This document shows, one piece after another, positions 12,101-27,100 of a stretch of 64,000 nucleotides of DNA (positions are counted from its first letter, which is position 1; every line of letters begins with the position of its first letter). This DNA is from Ciona savignyi (Eukaryota; Chordata; Ascidiacea; Phlebobranchia; Cionidae). Below the pieces are notes generated by a model that saw only the letters and a list, made by a program, of their open reading frames with translations, did no database searches and was not told the origin of the DNA. The position numbers and the translations under genes are program-made. Location: NCBI GenBank assembly GCA_000149265.1, contig CH003198.1:153885-217884 (forward strand), written 5' to 3'.

Positions 12101-15100
12101 TGTAGAGTTTCACCACATAAATATGTATCAGTTCCCGATCATTTTAAAATGTTAGTGATTCAAAAGTGTAGTGTCAATGAATGGACTGAACCGTTGTTAA
12201 CCTTTTTACGTTTTATAAACTATCTTTTCCTGCCAACCAGATAACGTACAAGAAAGATGCACAAGATAACAAGATGCAGGGATACAACCGACTGGCTCTG
12301 AAGGATAATTATCAGCTCAACCGACTCGACCGGATAAAAGACTTGTCCTCCGAGGTGCTTCGCGTGGCCGATTCACGCGTCATAAAGCACGGCGTTCCGT
12401 CGCAATGCATCTTGTCACGTTTTCGGATAATTTTGGTTGCTGTGACGTCATAAACAAAACGAAAAACTGGACGCGAATAAAGAAGGCCATCTTCACGCCA
12501 ATAACTGACAATGATCGGAACATTTAAAACTAAATGCTTGATTTTATCAAAGTAGTTTGCAGTGGTTTTATCGGTCATATTGTTAGTTTGATTTTTCATT
12601 TGTTGCCGTGTTTCGTTATTTGGTTGAAGTGATGTTTGCTCGATTCTTTGCCAATTTTACAATTTCGCGAACTTCCTTCATTTTATCCTTTATTTCCTTT
12701 CATCCCCATTCCGCCGGAAGCCACGTCAATGACCCCCTGATCACTCCCCCCCCCTCCACCACCACACCCGATTAACCCCCATGTCACCTCAGGTCCAATA
12801 CAAGAAAGAGTTCCACGAGCAAAAGGGACAACTCATCCCCGTGGTCGACACGCCCGAGCAACGTCACGTGCAAAAACAGCAGAAGATACAAAGCGACGTA
12901 AGTATGGTGTTCCCACCCTAATCCTAATGATTTCTAGCACTCTTATGTATCTCCCTGATGTATACGTTGGGCACTTCTCCCAAATGTCACACCTTACTTC
13001 CAGCACTTATATTTATATCGTTCTTAGTATATGTTGGGTTATTGCCCTATTGTTACAATCATTTATTACTTGTTTATTATCTATCTTAGTGTACTTTGTA
13101 CGTATTTTCCGCTCAAGTAATCTTCTTTACTTTTGTACGTATTTTCTTTTCCCAAGTCAGGTGTTTTCGATATTTGTATCTCACGACTTAAGTATTAGTT
13201 TCCTATGAATGTACTTGTGTTGTATTATTCACAACTGTATACTTACTGTTATTCTACGCATTACCATGTTTTAAATAACGTTATCTGTTTATTTCTCCTT
13301 ACTCCACCCCACATTTCTTACCTCGTTGAAATATTAGGCTGAATATAAGAAGGACCTGGCTAAGCACACCAAGGGCAAGGGTCTGACATCTGAAACCACC
13401 CCACAACTGGACCATGCCAAACACATGGTGTCGCTATTAAGCGAGGTTCGTAAATTTCCCAAAGCGTGCGATTTTGCAGTGGTTTTCTTGATTATTTTAT
13501 CTTTTGCCGTGCTTTCTTAAAAATGCTACCCACACATCGAGTTCATATGGTGTTATCGTATCTTCAACTATCGTTCATTTCTGTACATTCATCAAAACCT
13601 TGATTGGTTTCGGTTTTCCTTTATTGCATTTCCTGTTTTTGCTTCTAACCGATTGCTGTGAACATTGTGACGCAATAATCCGCACCGGGTTGCAGTGTAA
13701 GCATGCACGAAGTCAAGTTCAAAATCTCAAAGGTTTGTTTGCATGAACCAGCCAGACACATTCTTAAACCAACCGTCCCGTATTAGAACAAGTACAAAGC
13801 CGGTACGAAGGACCAACACGAATGGAAGAGCGGGGAAGCCACTAACACCCCAACCGCTATTAAAGCGAAGGAGACAACCGATCTCGTCAGTGACGTAAGT
13901 ATCCCAAATTTGACGTCATCAAAAACGCTAAATAATAACTTATATTGTTAACAGTTCAAGTACAAAGAAGAACACGAGAAATCGAAGGGACAAGGTTGTA
14001 ATGAGATCACACCCGCGATCGCGCATGCAGCTTCTGTTGGAAAGGTTTGGGATGACGTAGAACCCTCGATTATGACGTTTTATAGAACCCACTATTATGA
14101 CGATTATTACGATATAATATATTGTACAGTTTCAAAATTAAAACTTAACCAATGTGCACAGTAAATTTATATAAAATAAATATCAGGTTTTGATAACAGC
14201 GGTACAGGCGTATGACCCGAAGTAATAAGATGATGATGCTTACCCGTGTTATACACTATGTTGTTCCATGTACTTGAAGTTAACATGATATCCAATCTCA
14301 TTCCACCACCTCTGTACGCAGGTTGTGAGCGAGAATGTCTACAAGGAGAAACACAAGGAAGATATGTCGCTCCCTAGCGCCTTCAGTGTTCTACCATCCA
14401 CCCCACAGACCGAGCATGCTCATAAAGTGGCGGCGAAGACAAGCGAGGTAAGTGTGGGATACCTTGTCGTTGGGTTAAATAGGAGATTTGTCCGGCTAGG
14501 CAGAGTGTCTGAAGTTAGAAGATTGTTGGATTGAAACCAGCACCTTACTAGTCTGCTGTGTTCATTGGCAGTCAAGGGATATCTTTCTAATTCAGTCAAT
14601 TATTGAGTTGATTTAATAACCGACTATGGGCGGGATATTTTAACGCACTACGCGCAAGTTCGTATAGTCATTAGCATTGTCATTTTATTATTAATATTTA
14701 CAAAAAGTCCTAAAGACTACAATCAACTAAAATTAATGAACATGTTTTGTCTGTAAGTTACCATCGCATTCAACAAAAAGAAATTGTTGTAAAATAGTTC
14801 CGACAGTTACAGGAATATTACGTCTAACATATGGGTTTCCCTCACAAATTATCCAACAGTAACTATGGATAAATCTTTTAATGTGGATTCCACCAGCCAT
14901 TATAGAAATGACCCAACCATCTATTATCCACCCAGATAAAGTACAAAGCGCAGCATCAGAAAGAAGACATCGGCCAACCTGCTGAGTTAAAAGATTCTGT
15001 CTTGATGGTTAAAAACAAGGAAACCACTGAACTTCAAAGCAACGTGGGTTTTCCGACAATTTGTTTTCTACTTTTTTTTTACTTGGTCAATAACTTTTTA

Positions 15101-18100
15101 CCCAAGATTTCTGTTTACATGAGTGGTTTGAAAAATTTAGTCACACAAACTCTTAATTTTCAATCATGTCATAAGAGAGGAGCATAGATTTGGCTTCGTC
15201 CATAGCTCAAAAAGTCTAGGCTTTTTAAAGTAATACTTAATAGAAATTTAATGTTTTTTATTCAGATTGAGTACAGGAAGCAGGGTGAACGGGTGGCCGA
15301 AGATAACAAAGCTTACCTGACTTGTTTGGAAAACACCCCGAACATGCGACACGCAAAGAAGGTTCGTGTTGTATATGTCTGGAAGGGAATCTATATATAT
15401 TTAATACCCTATTATAAAACATGTAACTTGTGGCTATAGGAGGCGTTTAGCCATTTATTTTTTGCTTAAAAAAGCTGGGGCGCGCAGCCTAACATATGCT
15501 GCTTCCAACCAAACAAATATGGGGAATCACCCCCATTGTTACTCATCAAAACACTTATTTGAATACAATGACTAAGAGAGTACCATTTGTCAGTTCCGGT
15601 CTTACATAGAGATATATTATTTGGTTATACGCCATATATAGCTTAAACATATCCTAGGCGAATAGCTATTTATAGCTTTCTAACATTTATATCGCTTTTA
15701 ACACGTTTTGTCCGGCCGGTTGGTCTAACGGTTAAGTGCGCCTTTTAATCGAAAGGTTGCAGGTGCGAAACTGGTCGCTAGCTAGTCGGTTGTGTCCTTG
15801 TGCAAGGCACTTTACGGAGATTGCCTGAACCCAGCGGATTAATGGGTTTCACCAATTTAAAGAAACGTATCTATCAAATACAACACACTGTAATAGCTCC
15901 TGTAACCCTACGGTGGGCGCGAGGTGATCTGACGATTGCCCGTGTGTTAACCCCCTTGGTTTTCCCATTCACGGGTATAAACATGAATATCCTATCCTTA
16001 ATCGTTCACACATTACCTCGCCCAGATGGTGGGCGTGCTAAGCGACTACAAATACAAGGAAGCATACGAGCACGAGAAGGGAATTGTGTTCTACCCATAC
16101 TTCCTCACTCCGCAATACGAATCCCATGTGAAAGCTGGAAAACTTCAAAGTCAGGTTGGTAACCATCATACATGATTACATGTACAATGAATAACGAATT
16201 GTACGAAATAACCCAACACAGCATTATGTTTCTTGATATTGTTACCGAAATGCAAACTTCATTTCAACGACCATGCACCATCTAACATTACTATTTGGTT
16301 CCACAGAATGTGTACACAAAGAAAGCAGAGCAGGGAAGACACACCTTCAAGCTTACAACCGACCAACCGAACTTCAAACAAGCGAAAGTTGCAAACGATC
16401 TGATCTCAGACGTAAGTCTTTAAATATTGATATCAATCAAACACAAGCATGTTCATTTATTTAACTTTGACGTTTTATATCAATTTGACTACATTTAACT
16501 AAAATTTTTCGCTTTGTGAAAGTATTTTTAAAAAAGAAGTTTCGAAGCCGCTATGGCCTGGTTAGCATGTCTGTTTTAAACCCTTCCCTAACCATTTCCC
16601 CACACAACTCTGCGCAGTTGAAGTACAGACAACCACACAAAGGCAAGGGGGCGAAGGTGAAGGACGCGAGAGATGTCCCTTCGATCTTGCACTCTAAGAA
16701 GATGCAAGAGATGTTCAGTGGGAAGAGGTATCGGAACGAATATGAGAAGATAAAAGATCAATACAATCTCGATGTCGCTTCCCCATCTTTCGTCAACGCA
16801 AAGCGAGCATCACAGCTTCTTAGTGACGTAAGCTGCTACGTCATTATGCGATATTTATTCGGATATACTTATATTGAACACACTGCTATAGCTTTAGTAA
16901 CCAGGTTGTATATAACGTTTTTTACTAAAACTAAGGAAACGTATCAATAAAAAAATAGGAATAAGAACAAACCCACATTAAGTGTTGGGGTAAGAATGAA
17001 GCTGGGATTTAAGATTGGGGTTAGGGTTACATTTTTGGCATAAAAAAACAATAAGGCCAGAATAATAATTTTCACATTGGTGCAAAAAGTTTCTAAAAAC
17101 GCTTAATCCATTTTCTGAAGGTCTTATGTTTAGATGAAGATTATTGTTAGTTACAATTCTTTATTAAATTAAAACAATATATATAACGCATATAAAAAAT
17201 ACTTTTTTAAAGCATTGGACCTGTATACTTTCGCTATAAACGTTAATTGATCAACAGGTGACTTACAAGGAAGAATACAATAAAGAGAAAGGTCAGCCCT
17301 TTGCCAGCTACCAAGACTCGTTTCAAATGAAGCATCTCCGAACTTTGCCCGAGAAACTCAGTGACGTAAGTGTTTATATGGATGACGTCATAATGATGAC
17401 GTCATAATGATGACGTCATGTATTTTAACAACCACCACCACAGAACAAGTACCGACAAGATCTGATTCTCTCCCGAGGTAAAGTTATCCAGGTCGCGGAC
17501 ACTCCATGGTTGGCCAGCCACAAACGAGCCCAGCAGTTCATCAGTCACGTGAGTTTGAACTTGTGGAAGTGATGTAACACTGCATTTAGAAAATTTTAAC
17601 TTCTGTTTATAATTTAAAAAGGATATGCATTGCAGCCTAAGTTGCGTTTATCTAAATAGCTTTATGCTTGAATCACATTGTGCAGTTTTGTCGATTTCCC
17701 CTTTTTTGTCTTAAGTTACCAATTACCTATTCGAAATAAACTGTCAAATTCGTTTAAAATGTATTAAATGAAACGAATTTAACTCGCTGTCACTTATTTT
17801 TTTCTACTTTACTGAATTCTTCTTTGACTAACGCAATGTGTTGGTTAATTTCTATTTATCCAATTCCTATGTTATCCGTGGACATTCAATGTTTTATCAG
17901 CTTGTGGTAATAACCCATCAACACCTTCCATCGCAGATCAAATATGGACAGAAAAGTGGACGAAAGTTGAAATGCCGATTTCAACCTGACAAATTCAACA
18001 AACATGTGAAGAACGTGACTGAGAGCATCAGTGATTCAAAGTTAGATTTGTTTTTAATTTTCTAGTTTCTACTGATCGGCTTGTCATTACAACTTTCTTT

Positions 18101-21100
18101 TTAAATGTTGTATTTCAATCGTTTGCTACTCCGCTAAACGCAAGCTCTCAAACATAACTTTGTGCATTATCATGTCTGGCGGGCTAGATCTAGTAGTAAC
18201 ACGTAGTACAGCCAGGCAATGGTATTGGGGACTTCCTGCCTCTGTTTATCAAAACCTAATGATTTAGGATGTACAAAAACGGCATTAGTTTCGGTTACTT
18301 GATCGAGGGGAGTTAACTGACGGTGGCATTCCTCATCTGCCAACATACGGATTTCCACACACGTTATTCTGGATAACACTTTAAATAGAACGGACGTTTG
18401 CTGTAAAAATGTTCAACTGTTGCCTGAACCGAGTGGCTTCATCAGTTGGACAAAGTCATTGAAATATATCATTTATATTTTAAACACGAGAATTCAAATG
18501 TTAATGAAGGCCATGATGCCTATATATAGATGGTTGCCATGAATACATCACGTATATATATATACTGTGCAGTATTATAAGAAGCTTGTTCATTTATAAT
18601 GGATAATAGTTCGTTTTACATTGAGCAGTTTAATTATAAATTGTCCAACCGAATGTTGGAGATTTTATTTTACCTAATTCACAAACTTAGATAATTTCTC
18701 AATTCCGGAACCTTTCACCCATCTCCCAGATACCACGATGATTACGAGAATTATTTCCGCGGAAATTTAATTCCAATCCCGGAAACCCCGGAAACTCAAC
18801 AAGCATTGAAGAACAGCAAACTCACAAGCAAGGTAACTACTTTAACCTACAGTCGGGTGTACGTTATCGAATAGTACAGTTTGAACTCTTGATCTGTATG
18901 TAAAACTGGAATAGTAAGGAGTAAATATCCCTTTTAAATCAAGTTTTGTCTGGAATGCAATAAAGCTAAATGTGCGACCTGTTTTTTTGTGTTTCCCGTG
19001 TCATAGCCCTATGTTAAGTATTTGCAATCTATTTCAACGATTTGCCCGTGTGGTAACATTCCTTCCATTTTGTCAATCGCTTGATCATCCTGTTTCTTTC
19101 CCTTCCCAGAGCGGTTACAAGCAGAAAGCCAAGGCCGAGCAGCAGCATTACCTCATGATCCCTGACGACCCGGAGTTCATACGACTGAAGGAAGCTGCCC
19201 AGTATCTCAGTGATATTGCGTACAAGGGCGAAGCACAGAAGGAGAATACCCGATACACGAGTGTGCCCGACACCCCGGTCATGCTCAAAGCGAAAGAATC
19301 ACAAGCACTGCAAAGTGACGTAAGTATTTCTATAACTGATGTAAAACGATTCCAAAACTGAATGTTTAAATAAAAAAAACTGCATAAATGTGTAACTCGC
19401 AAATGGGTCATCTCTATGGCACAAGTCGGATAAATAATCCCAGCAAGGTGTAACATATTAATAAAACAAAGAATCAAGACCAAACATGCCTTGCTCAGCC
19501 TTAGTGTAGACATGACTTTGCCCACGTAATTCGATGCACATTTATAGAAGCAACCTGCGTGGTATTTTTTTAATTTAAAACTCCCTAAATGAATAAAACA
19601 AAGAATCATCTCCAGGCACACTTTTTATGTCGAAGATTAATATATATTATTTTTTGTTTATCGATGCACTTGTATAGGAGTAACCTTTGTGGGTTAACTT
19701 TATTTTAAAATCCTCAAATAAATAAAACACGAAATCACGCACACGCACGCTTCTTTAAACTCGGAGATGAATTTGTTTCTTTCCACCTTTGCAGAAAGCT
19801 TACAAGGGAAACTTGAAAGAGGAGCTTGCCACTGGGTTCCAACTCCCATCCGAAGGAACATCCACCATGCAGCAACAGTGCCATGCCACTACACTCACCA
19901 GTGAGAAGGCTTACAAGGACAAAGGTAGGATTCACATCGTGTCATTTTCGACCAAGTTATTCCCTGGGTGGGAAACGCAAGGAACGTTGTAAGACGGGAA
20001 ATCGTCAGACTACCTTTTTTCCACGGTCATGTCACAGGATATATTGCAGTGTGTTGTGTAGTACCCATCAATCCACTTGGTTAAAGTGACTACACACCAG
20101 GAAACATATTTCCCAAGTATTACATATATTTACCTGTCTAATAGCTCGCACGGTACGACCGTCATCGGTATTAAGGCGGCCGAAAGCCAAAAGTGAATTA
20201 AAACCTCCAGAATAGCTGCTGGGTTGGATTGGGTAAAGCACTTGGTTTTGCCGAAGCGTATCATCTCTAGCGCGAACGCACCGTTCATACAAATCCCTCC
20301 TTGCAGCCGAGCAGCTCGTGCACGATCCAACGTACACACACATGAAGCAAACGCGCGACACGGAACACGCAAAGAAAGTGGCGAGAAACTTCAGCGAGGT
20401 ACGTCATATTACAATCGTTTGTTACAGAATGTTATTTACATTGTTACGTAACAGATCAAGTACAAAGAACTCGCGAAAAGGCGTCTCCATCAAGTGCATC
20501 CGACGGAAGAAGACGCATGGATGAAAGTGGACAAGGAGACAACCAAATACATCAGTGACGTAAGAATGACTGGTTCTATAGAGTTAGGTGAATATAATAC
20601 GATCGTCCGACGGAATTGAGGCGACCAACTCATACATAAAAACACTTAAAACGGACACGGTCGTATAAAACGGTCTCGTCGAATTAAAACGGACAAATCA
20701 GACGTGGCATTTCGTGTGAATTGACGCGACCACTTTATATACAATTCAACAATTAAAATGGAGTAAAAAAGCGGACAATACAAACACATTTATTCAGCCG
20801 GGTTAGGATGGCCGATTCGTATACATCTTACCAGTGAAAACAGACCGAATAACGAGTCCATTATTATGGATTCAATACTTGACCCGATAAAAAATAAAAA
20901 AAGTGAGATATTCCGAGGTTTTTGAGTTAAATCGACTATGCGTGAATATACGAGCAGGTTGACATAAGGTTTAATCCGCTCAAGTTTTTTAACTAGTGTT
21001 ATGCAAAACTTGGGTTGGACAAACTGAACTAGCTTTATATCGTACACCCATGCCTAAATTAAGGCAAGACTCTCCTAATTGTTGTTAACGATAAAAATAC

Positions 21101-24100
21101 ATTTTTTACGTTTATTGGCTGATGGGGGTATGTGTTTTCCAGGTTAACTACAAAGCAAAAGACAAAGACATGGCGCACAACTACAAACTCAAGGAACCTG
21201 ACAACTTCATGAAGCATGTGAAGAACGTGAGTACATGCCCCTCCCATTATGATGATGTATGCTAATTATGATGTAACAGGTACAAGGGAATATCAGTGAC
21301 GTGAAGTACAAGGAGATGTATGTGGAGAATGTTGGGCTTTGTTGGTCCCATCCGCATGAAAGGACCTTTCTTCACGCAAAGAAGGCGTCGGATCTTTGTA
21401 GCGAGGTATCAACAACTATCTGGATATTGTTTATTGGAATCTTGATTATTTAAATATTTCATCCAGCTATGATAATCGGTTAAATATGTAGGATGGAATA
21501 GTCAGATTTAATCCCAGTGAATGGGAAAACCAAGGGAGGTTACCACACGGGCAATCATCACACCACCTCGCACCCACCGCCGGGTTACCAGAGATATTGC
21601 AGTGTGTTATATATGGCTAAGACTTTTCTTAAGTTTAAACAAAACCAGTTAACCCACCAGACCTAGACAATATATGTTAAGTACCTTGCCCAAAAACAAC
21701 CAAAAACGCAACCGGATAGGACCACCGACGTTCCGGTTGTAATGACATAAACTAGCGCATTAAGCTACTCAGACAAAAATACTTGTAGTAAGCAAAATAT
21801 TCTGTGTAACTGGTTCCATAGCGCAGGAGAACAGGGGAGCGGGGGGGGGGGGCAAATGATGATGGTTTTAAACGCCACTGTTTAAACATCCTACACAAAA
21901 ACGGTCTTGGTGACGTACCCATCAAGGGTTCAAAATTGTTGTGACGTCATGAGTTTGTTGGTGACATCATGGAAACTGTTGAGAACGTCATGAGTTAAAA
22001 ACATTTTATTAAAATCTACCTTTCTTTATAGAACAAGTACAAAGAAGAGGCTCGAAAGTTGAAGGGGAAATGTCACATCACACATGATACCCCTGAATTC
22101 GACCGGTTGAGGAGGGTAAAAGATGACGTTAGCGAGGTACGTCATTGTTTGGTGAAGTCGCTGTTTTGATGAAGGCATTGATTTGATGACGTCATTGTTT
22201 TGATGATGCCATTGTATTGATGACGTCGTTATTTTGATGAAGTAGCTTTGTCAGACAAAAATAATTACATTTGTTCGTCTGCAGTCCAAGTACAAGGACA
22301 AAACAGGGAAATTCACGATCTTAGAAAGCACTCCGGATATCAAACACGCCACACAAGTGTCTTCGATCGTCAGCAAGGTAATTCCCCCAACCAGAGCGTG
22401 TGAAGTTACTGCATAAGTATTATTTTTTAACCTGGCCATGTTTCAAATCCATGATGGGCATGTCGCGAAGTCCGTTTTTTATGTGTAGATTAATCTATAT
22501 TGGTTACGTTAGCATTAACAAATTGTTTCCGTTCCAGAATAAATACCGAGAAGATTTCGAGAAGAATAAAGGAAGGTATGAGACGATTGAAGATGACATG
22601 GCTGTTTGTCATGCCACACAAGTCAACAAGATGTTAAGCAAGGTACGTGTCTTAACAGGGCTGATAATGTTTTATGCTTGAAGATGGAATGCATTTATAA
22701 CTCGTAAATTGGTCAGATTACCTTGTTTCTACTGACTGAAAGACTGTACTTACAGCCATTTGTTGAATGAAATTCATTTTAAAGCATTTGCTTAATATAA
22801 GTTAGAGTCTAGGTCAGTGGTTCTTAAACTGGGTTCGATCGAACCCCAGGGGTTCGATGGGTCATTGTCAGGGGTTCAGCGGGGATTAGAATAAGTTCAC
22901 TTTAGGCTCAAGCTTTTTAACAGATATATTTTGAATTTCAACGAAGGGTTTGGTGAATGCCCGCATAAAACTTGCGGGGTTCGGTACCTCCAACAATTTT
23001 AAGAACCACTGGTCTAGGCGATCTCACTATTAAGCGCTGATTTAAGCTTTAAATGACCAGTTATTAAAATTGAGTATCTGAACAGTCTTATGGCCTAATT
23101 GTTAGCGCGACCGAAAAACAATGATTTTAGGTCTAATAAAAGAAACATTATCTCGAAATATGTTATTTAATACACGACATGATCAAAAAAGAAAAAAAGG
23201 AAAACTGTAAGAATTTTCTTACGGTTACCCGAGTTCGTTTCTTTTTGTTGCTATGGATTTGGAACATTTTCAATTTATTTCCACATTTTTTTAAAATTTA
23301 TTTAATGTTTGGTCCATTCCAGGCGGAATACAAGAAAAAGCACAAGGAGATGCAAAAGGATGGCTTCACTCTGATCAAGAACCGACCCGACACCATGCAT
23401 TTGCAGAAAGTACAAAGAAACGTCAGCAACGTACGTCATCGTGACGTGGCATCCCGTCCTGTGTGCCGTGTGCAAATCATCAGCATGGGAACATTTGTCG
23501 TTGCAACATGTTGTGAACAATTTTCTCCACTTCGGTCAAATCCTGTTAAAAATCGGACACGTTTTTTGTCACAACCATGTTGTGTTTTTGTAAAAGCGTT
23601 AAATTTTCTTTGTATTATTGTTTGTATTTCATATACTTCATGTCGTGTTGTGTTTTGCATGATTTCCATTAGTCGCATCCTAATATTCCGTCCCAATATG
23701 CATGACTATTTGACAAATTTGCAGTAGAAAGCTGATAGACCGTTAACAGATTTAATATTAAGCATAGAATTGTCCCTAAACTTTTAAAATTAAATCAGAT
23801 TACTGACTATCACCTTATATACTAAGAATTTACTTTTTGGTTCGTTTTGGGGTGAATTCAACCTGTGTCGCTTTCTGCATGGCATATCGGGCTCTGTATG
23901 GCACATCGGGCTCTGCATGACACAAACGTAAACTTCGCTGTCGAATCCGCAGGTTGAATACAGGAAAGAGGCGAAGGAATCAACGGACAAGGAATTCACC
24001 ATAATGGAACGAATGCCGGAGGTCGAACATGCGGTGAAGACAGCAAAGATGCAAAGCACGGTGGGTGGAATTGGCAGCATTAATAACTTAATCCAGTACG

Positions 24101-27100
24101 GTCGTGTGGTTAAGGCCACCGTTACATATACCGACTTAAATACAAAACAAACGGTCTTTACAACGAATCCGTTATGAATTCGAAACTAAGCGAAAACAAA
24201 AAAACTTAATTCAGTACATTAATAAAACGGCCTTGGCAAGGATCTCATAATAGGTTCGAAGGAGAGCCCGATAAAAAAAAGTAAAACAAAAACTTAATCC
24301 CGTGTGGTATCAGTATGCAGTGTCAGGCAACTCATATCTATATCTTACAATGGTAGATGGCCAATTTAATTTTGATGTGCCAATCTGACCAACTTTTTAT
24401 ATTTGTTAAGTTTTCCGGCATATAACTTGGTACTTTAGCGCTAAATGTATTTTATGTAATTATTCAAGCTTTTGATCAATAACTAGGTGACTTATATTAA
24501 GGGTTCGCTAATTATTATTATTTTTAATATACCTGGGGACCTTACATCCCAATTTAAATAGACAAGCATAATTTAAATAATAGACAAGCTTTATGCCAAC
24601 ATCCAAATATTGGGTGGTAATATTCCATCACATGCTCGCAACACCAGTATATAATGGTTAAGGATAAATTTGATTAGCATTGATATAATGTAATCAGCAT
24701 CAGTCACACTATGAGTTACACAATATAGCTGGTTCCCAGGTGCATTACAAACAAACAACTCCTGGCAAGGACATCGAAGTTCTCAAGACACCGGTTATGA
24801 AGAAGGCTCTCGAAGCTAACAAACTACAGAGTGGGGTAAGTCATACTTTTCGATTTTCTGACCGAATATGTGGGTAAGTACGTCGCCTTGCAGTCGAAAG
24901 GTTGTAATTTCGAAACTTGTCGCTCGCTTTACGGTTAAGTCCAAAGACAATGCACATAGCGGGAATTGCTTGGTTCTAATAGATTAATGGGTTCTGCTTA
25001 ATTAAGTTACGTCTGAATGATATTCAATGTATTAAATATATGTAAGGTTGTTTTATTCATATTCATGGTGGTATACGATAACATACCGGAATTTAAAACG
25101 GCAAAATGTTTGGGAGCGGGCAATCAACAGATTACGTCATACCCCAAATTGGATAAACGGAAATATTGCAAAGTGTTGAAAGCGATAAAGAGATCGCTAT
25201 ATTTGACGTTTAGTCAGTGTGACCTTTGAAATAATCGTCCTATAAATATCTAGCTGGAATACCGCAAAGAATTTGACAAAGAGATCAAGGGCAAGGGGTG
25301 GAAAATCAAGGACACCCCTCAGCAGAAACACGCGCAAGAGATAGGGAAAGTGCAAAGCCAGGTAAAGTATAATGGTCTGTACAATTAGGCTGGGCAAGCC
25401 TAACTTGGTACCAATACCAATTGCATGGGCTAGAACCTAGAACATTTATCAAACTCCTAATTTCTTGCATGTTTGGATAATAAAGTATGTAGGATTGAAT
25501 AATAGGGATTATCCTCAAAGGCGAAAATACACAGTCCTTAAAATACAGATATAGAGCTATTTAACTAGAGTAAATATCGTTACTTTGTATTTGCATGAGG
25601 TTAATACGAAATAACACCAATCTTACTACGGCAAACAATAACTATCTTGATTGATTTTTATCGCTGAACAAGTCCGATTGACCTCATTCGTGCTAAAAGC
25701 ACTGTTGTAGTGTTTTACGTAGATAAACAACGGCACACTTAGTCTAAAGCCGAGATTCGATTCCATCCCCTTTTGGCTTATGCTCCGACGTAGTATAGAG
25801 CTATTTGACCGGTCTAATACTGTTCATTACATTGTTTTTGCACTACGTTGATACGAAATCACAATATTCATATAATGGTAACGAAATCACACTAATCATA
25901 CAATCTATCATCATTCTCATTTCAGTACAAATACACGAAGAAGTACCGCGACAACGTGGGCAAGGGGTTCACCAGTATCACAGATCGACCTGACATCGTG
26001 CATGCTACGTCATGCAAGGACCTCGTCAGTGACGTAAGTTGGAAATTTTCGGTTCGGGGGAAGCACCAAAGGGGGAAATGGGAAATGCGGAACATTGTTA
26101 ACTAAAAATGTGGAAAGTGAATCTAACTTTGCCTTAAAGACTAATTTTAGGTCCAAAACTTATTGTAGTTGTAACCCTATAGTCTAGGGCCTAGACTAAC
26201 CGTACACCCTAGTCTTCATTTCAGTTTCTCTTCCTTCCTCTTTTCCTTCCTTAAATTCCCCCAAAATACGTTCTAACCCACTTCCCCCCACAGAACGAGT
26301 ACAAACGTCGACATCGCGCGATGACTGGGAAAGGCTACACGTTCACCCCGGATAACCCGAGTCAGGCACACGTTGAGGAAGTGACAAGCATGCAGAGCGA
26401 GGTATGGGATTTGGTAGGGGGGTAGGGAGTCTGTACATAACGTTAAGATTGGTGCATTGCGTTAGTGCTACGGTCATAGTAAGATTTTAGTTTAATTTCA
26501 TTTTTTCGATATTTTTTTTTACATTAAAAAAAGGTTATTTGGAAAAAATTGGAGGCATTATGTTTGAAATTATTATTGGGGTTTCAGTGTGTAATTTGCC
26601 TTCTCTTGGTTTGTTATAAGGTTAAATAGGACAACCATGGGGGAAAAAGTACGACCGATCGCCAGATTACCCCACCCTCTCATCATTTCAACTCTTTCTA
26701 TTCAACCCGCTAATCCACTGGGTTCAGGAGACATCCGCTTAGCGCCTTTCCCGAGTTAACAACGACAACCAGCAGCTGACTTCTAACAACCGTTGAGTTG
26801 CTAGAAGACCATTCACGTTTCAGTGTTGACCAATTATTTTTCAGTTGCAATACCGACGCAAATACGACAACACTGGGAAGTCATGGCAGGTGGAGGATTC
26901 CCCGGCGCTCGGGCATTTCAAGGAAGCTCAGAAGTTGGTCGGAAATGTAAGAAATCCTTCTAATCAGGATAAAATAATTATGTTTATCCCTGTGATTGAA
27001 AAAACGCAAGTTTATTAGAACTCAACATTACATTTGGTTCAGGGTGTTCGTTAAGTGCCTTAACCAAGGACACAACCCGACTCTCTGCAGCCTGAAAATC

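Noticed and set aside
15712-15790. Functional tRNA gene
   Set aside because: A- and B-box-like words are present but the arms do not fold into a standard tRNA by eye and the unit is dispersed with a long body, so SINE is the better call.
19148-19621. 157-codon minus-strand frame
   Set aside because: It overlaps nebulin exon 50 on the opposite strand and shows no protein family pattern.
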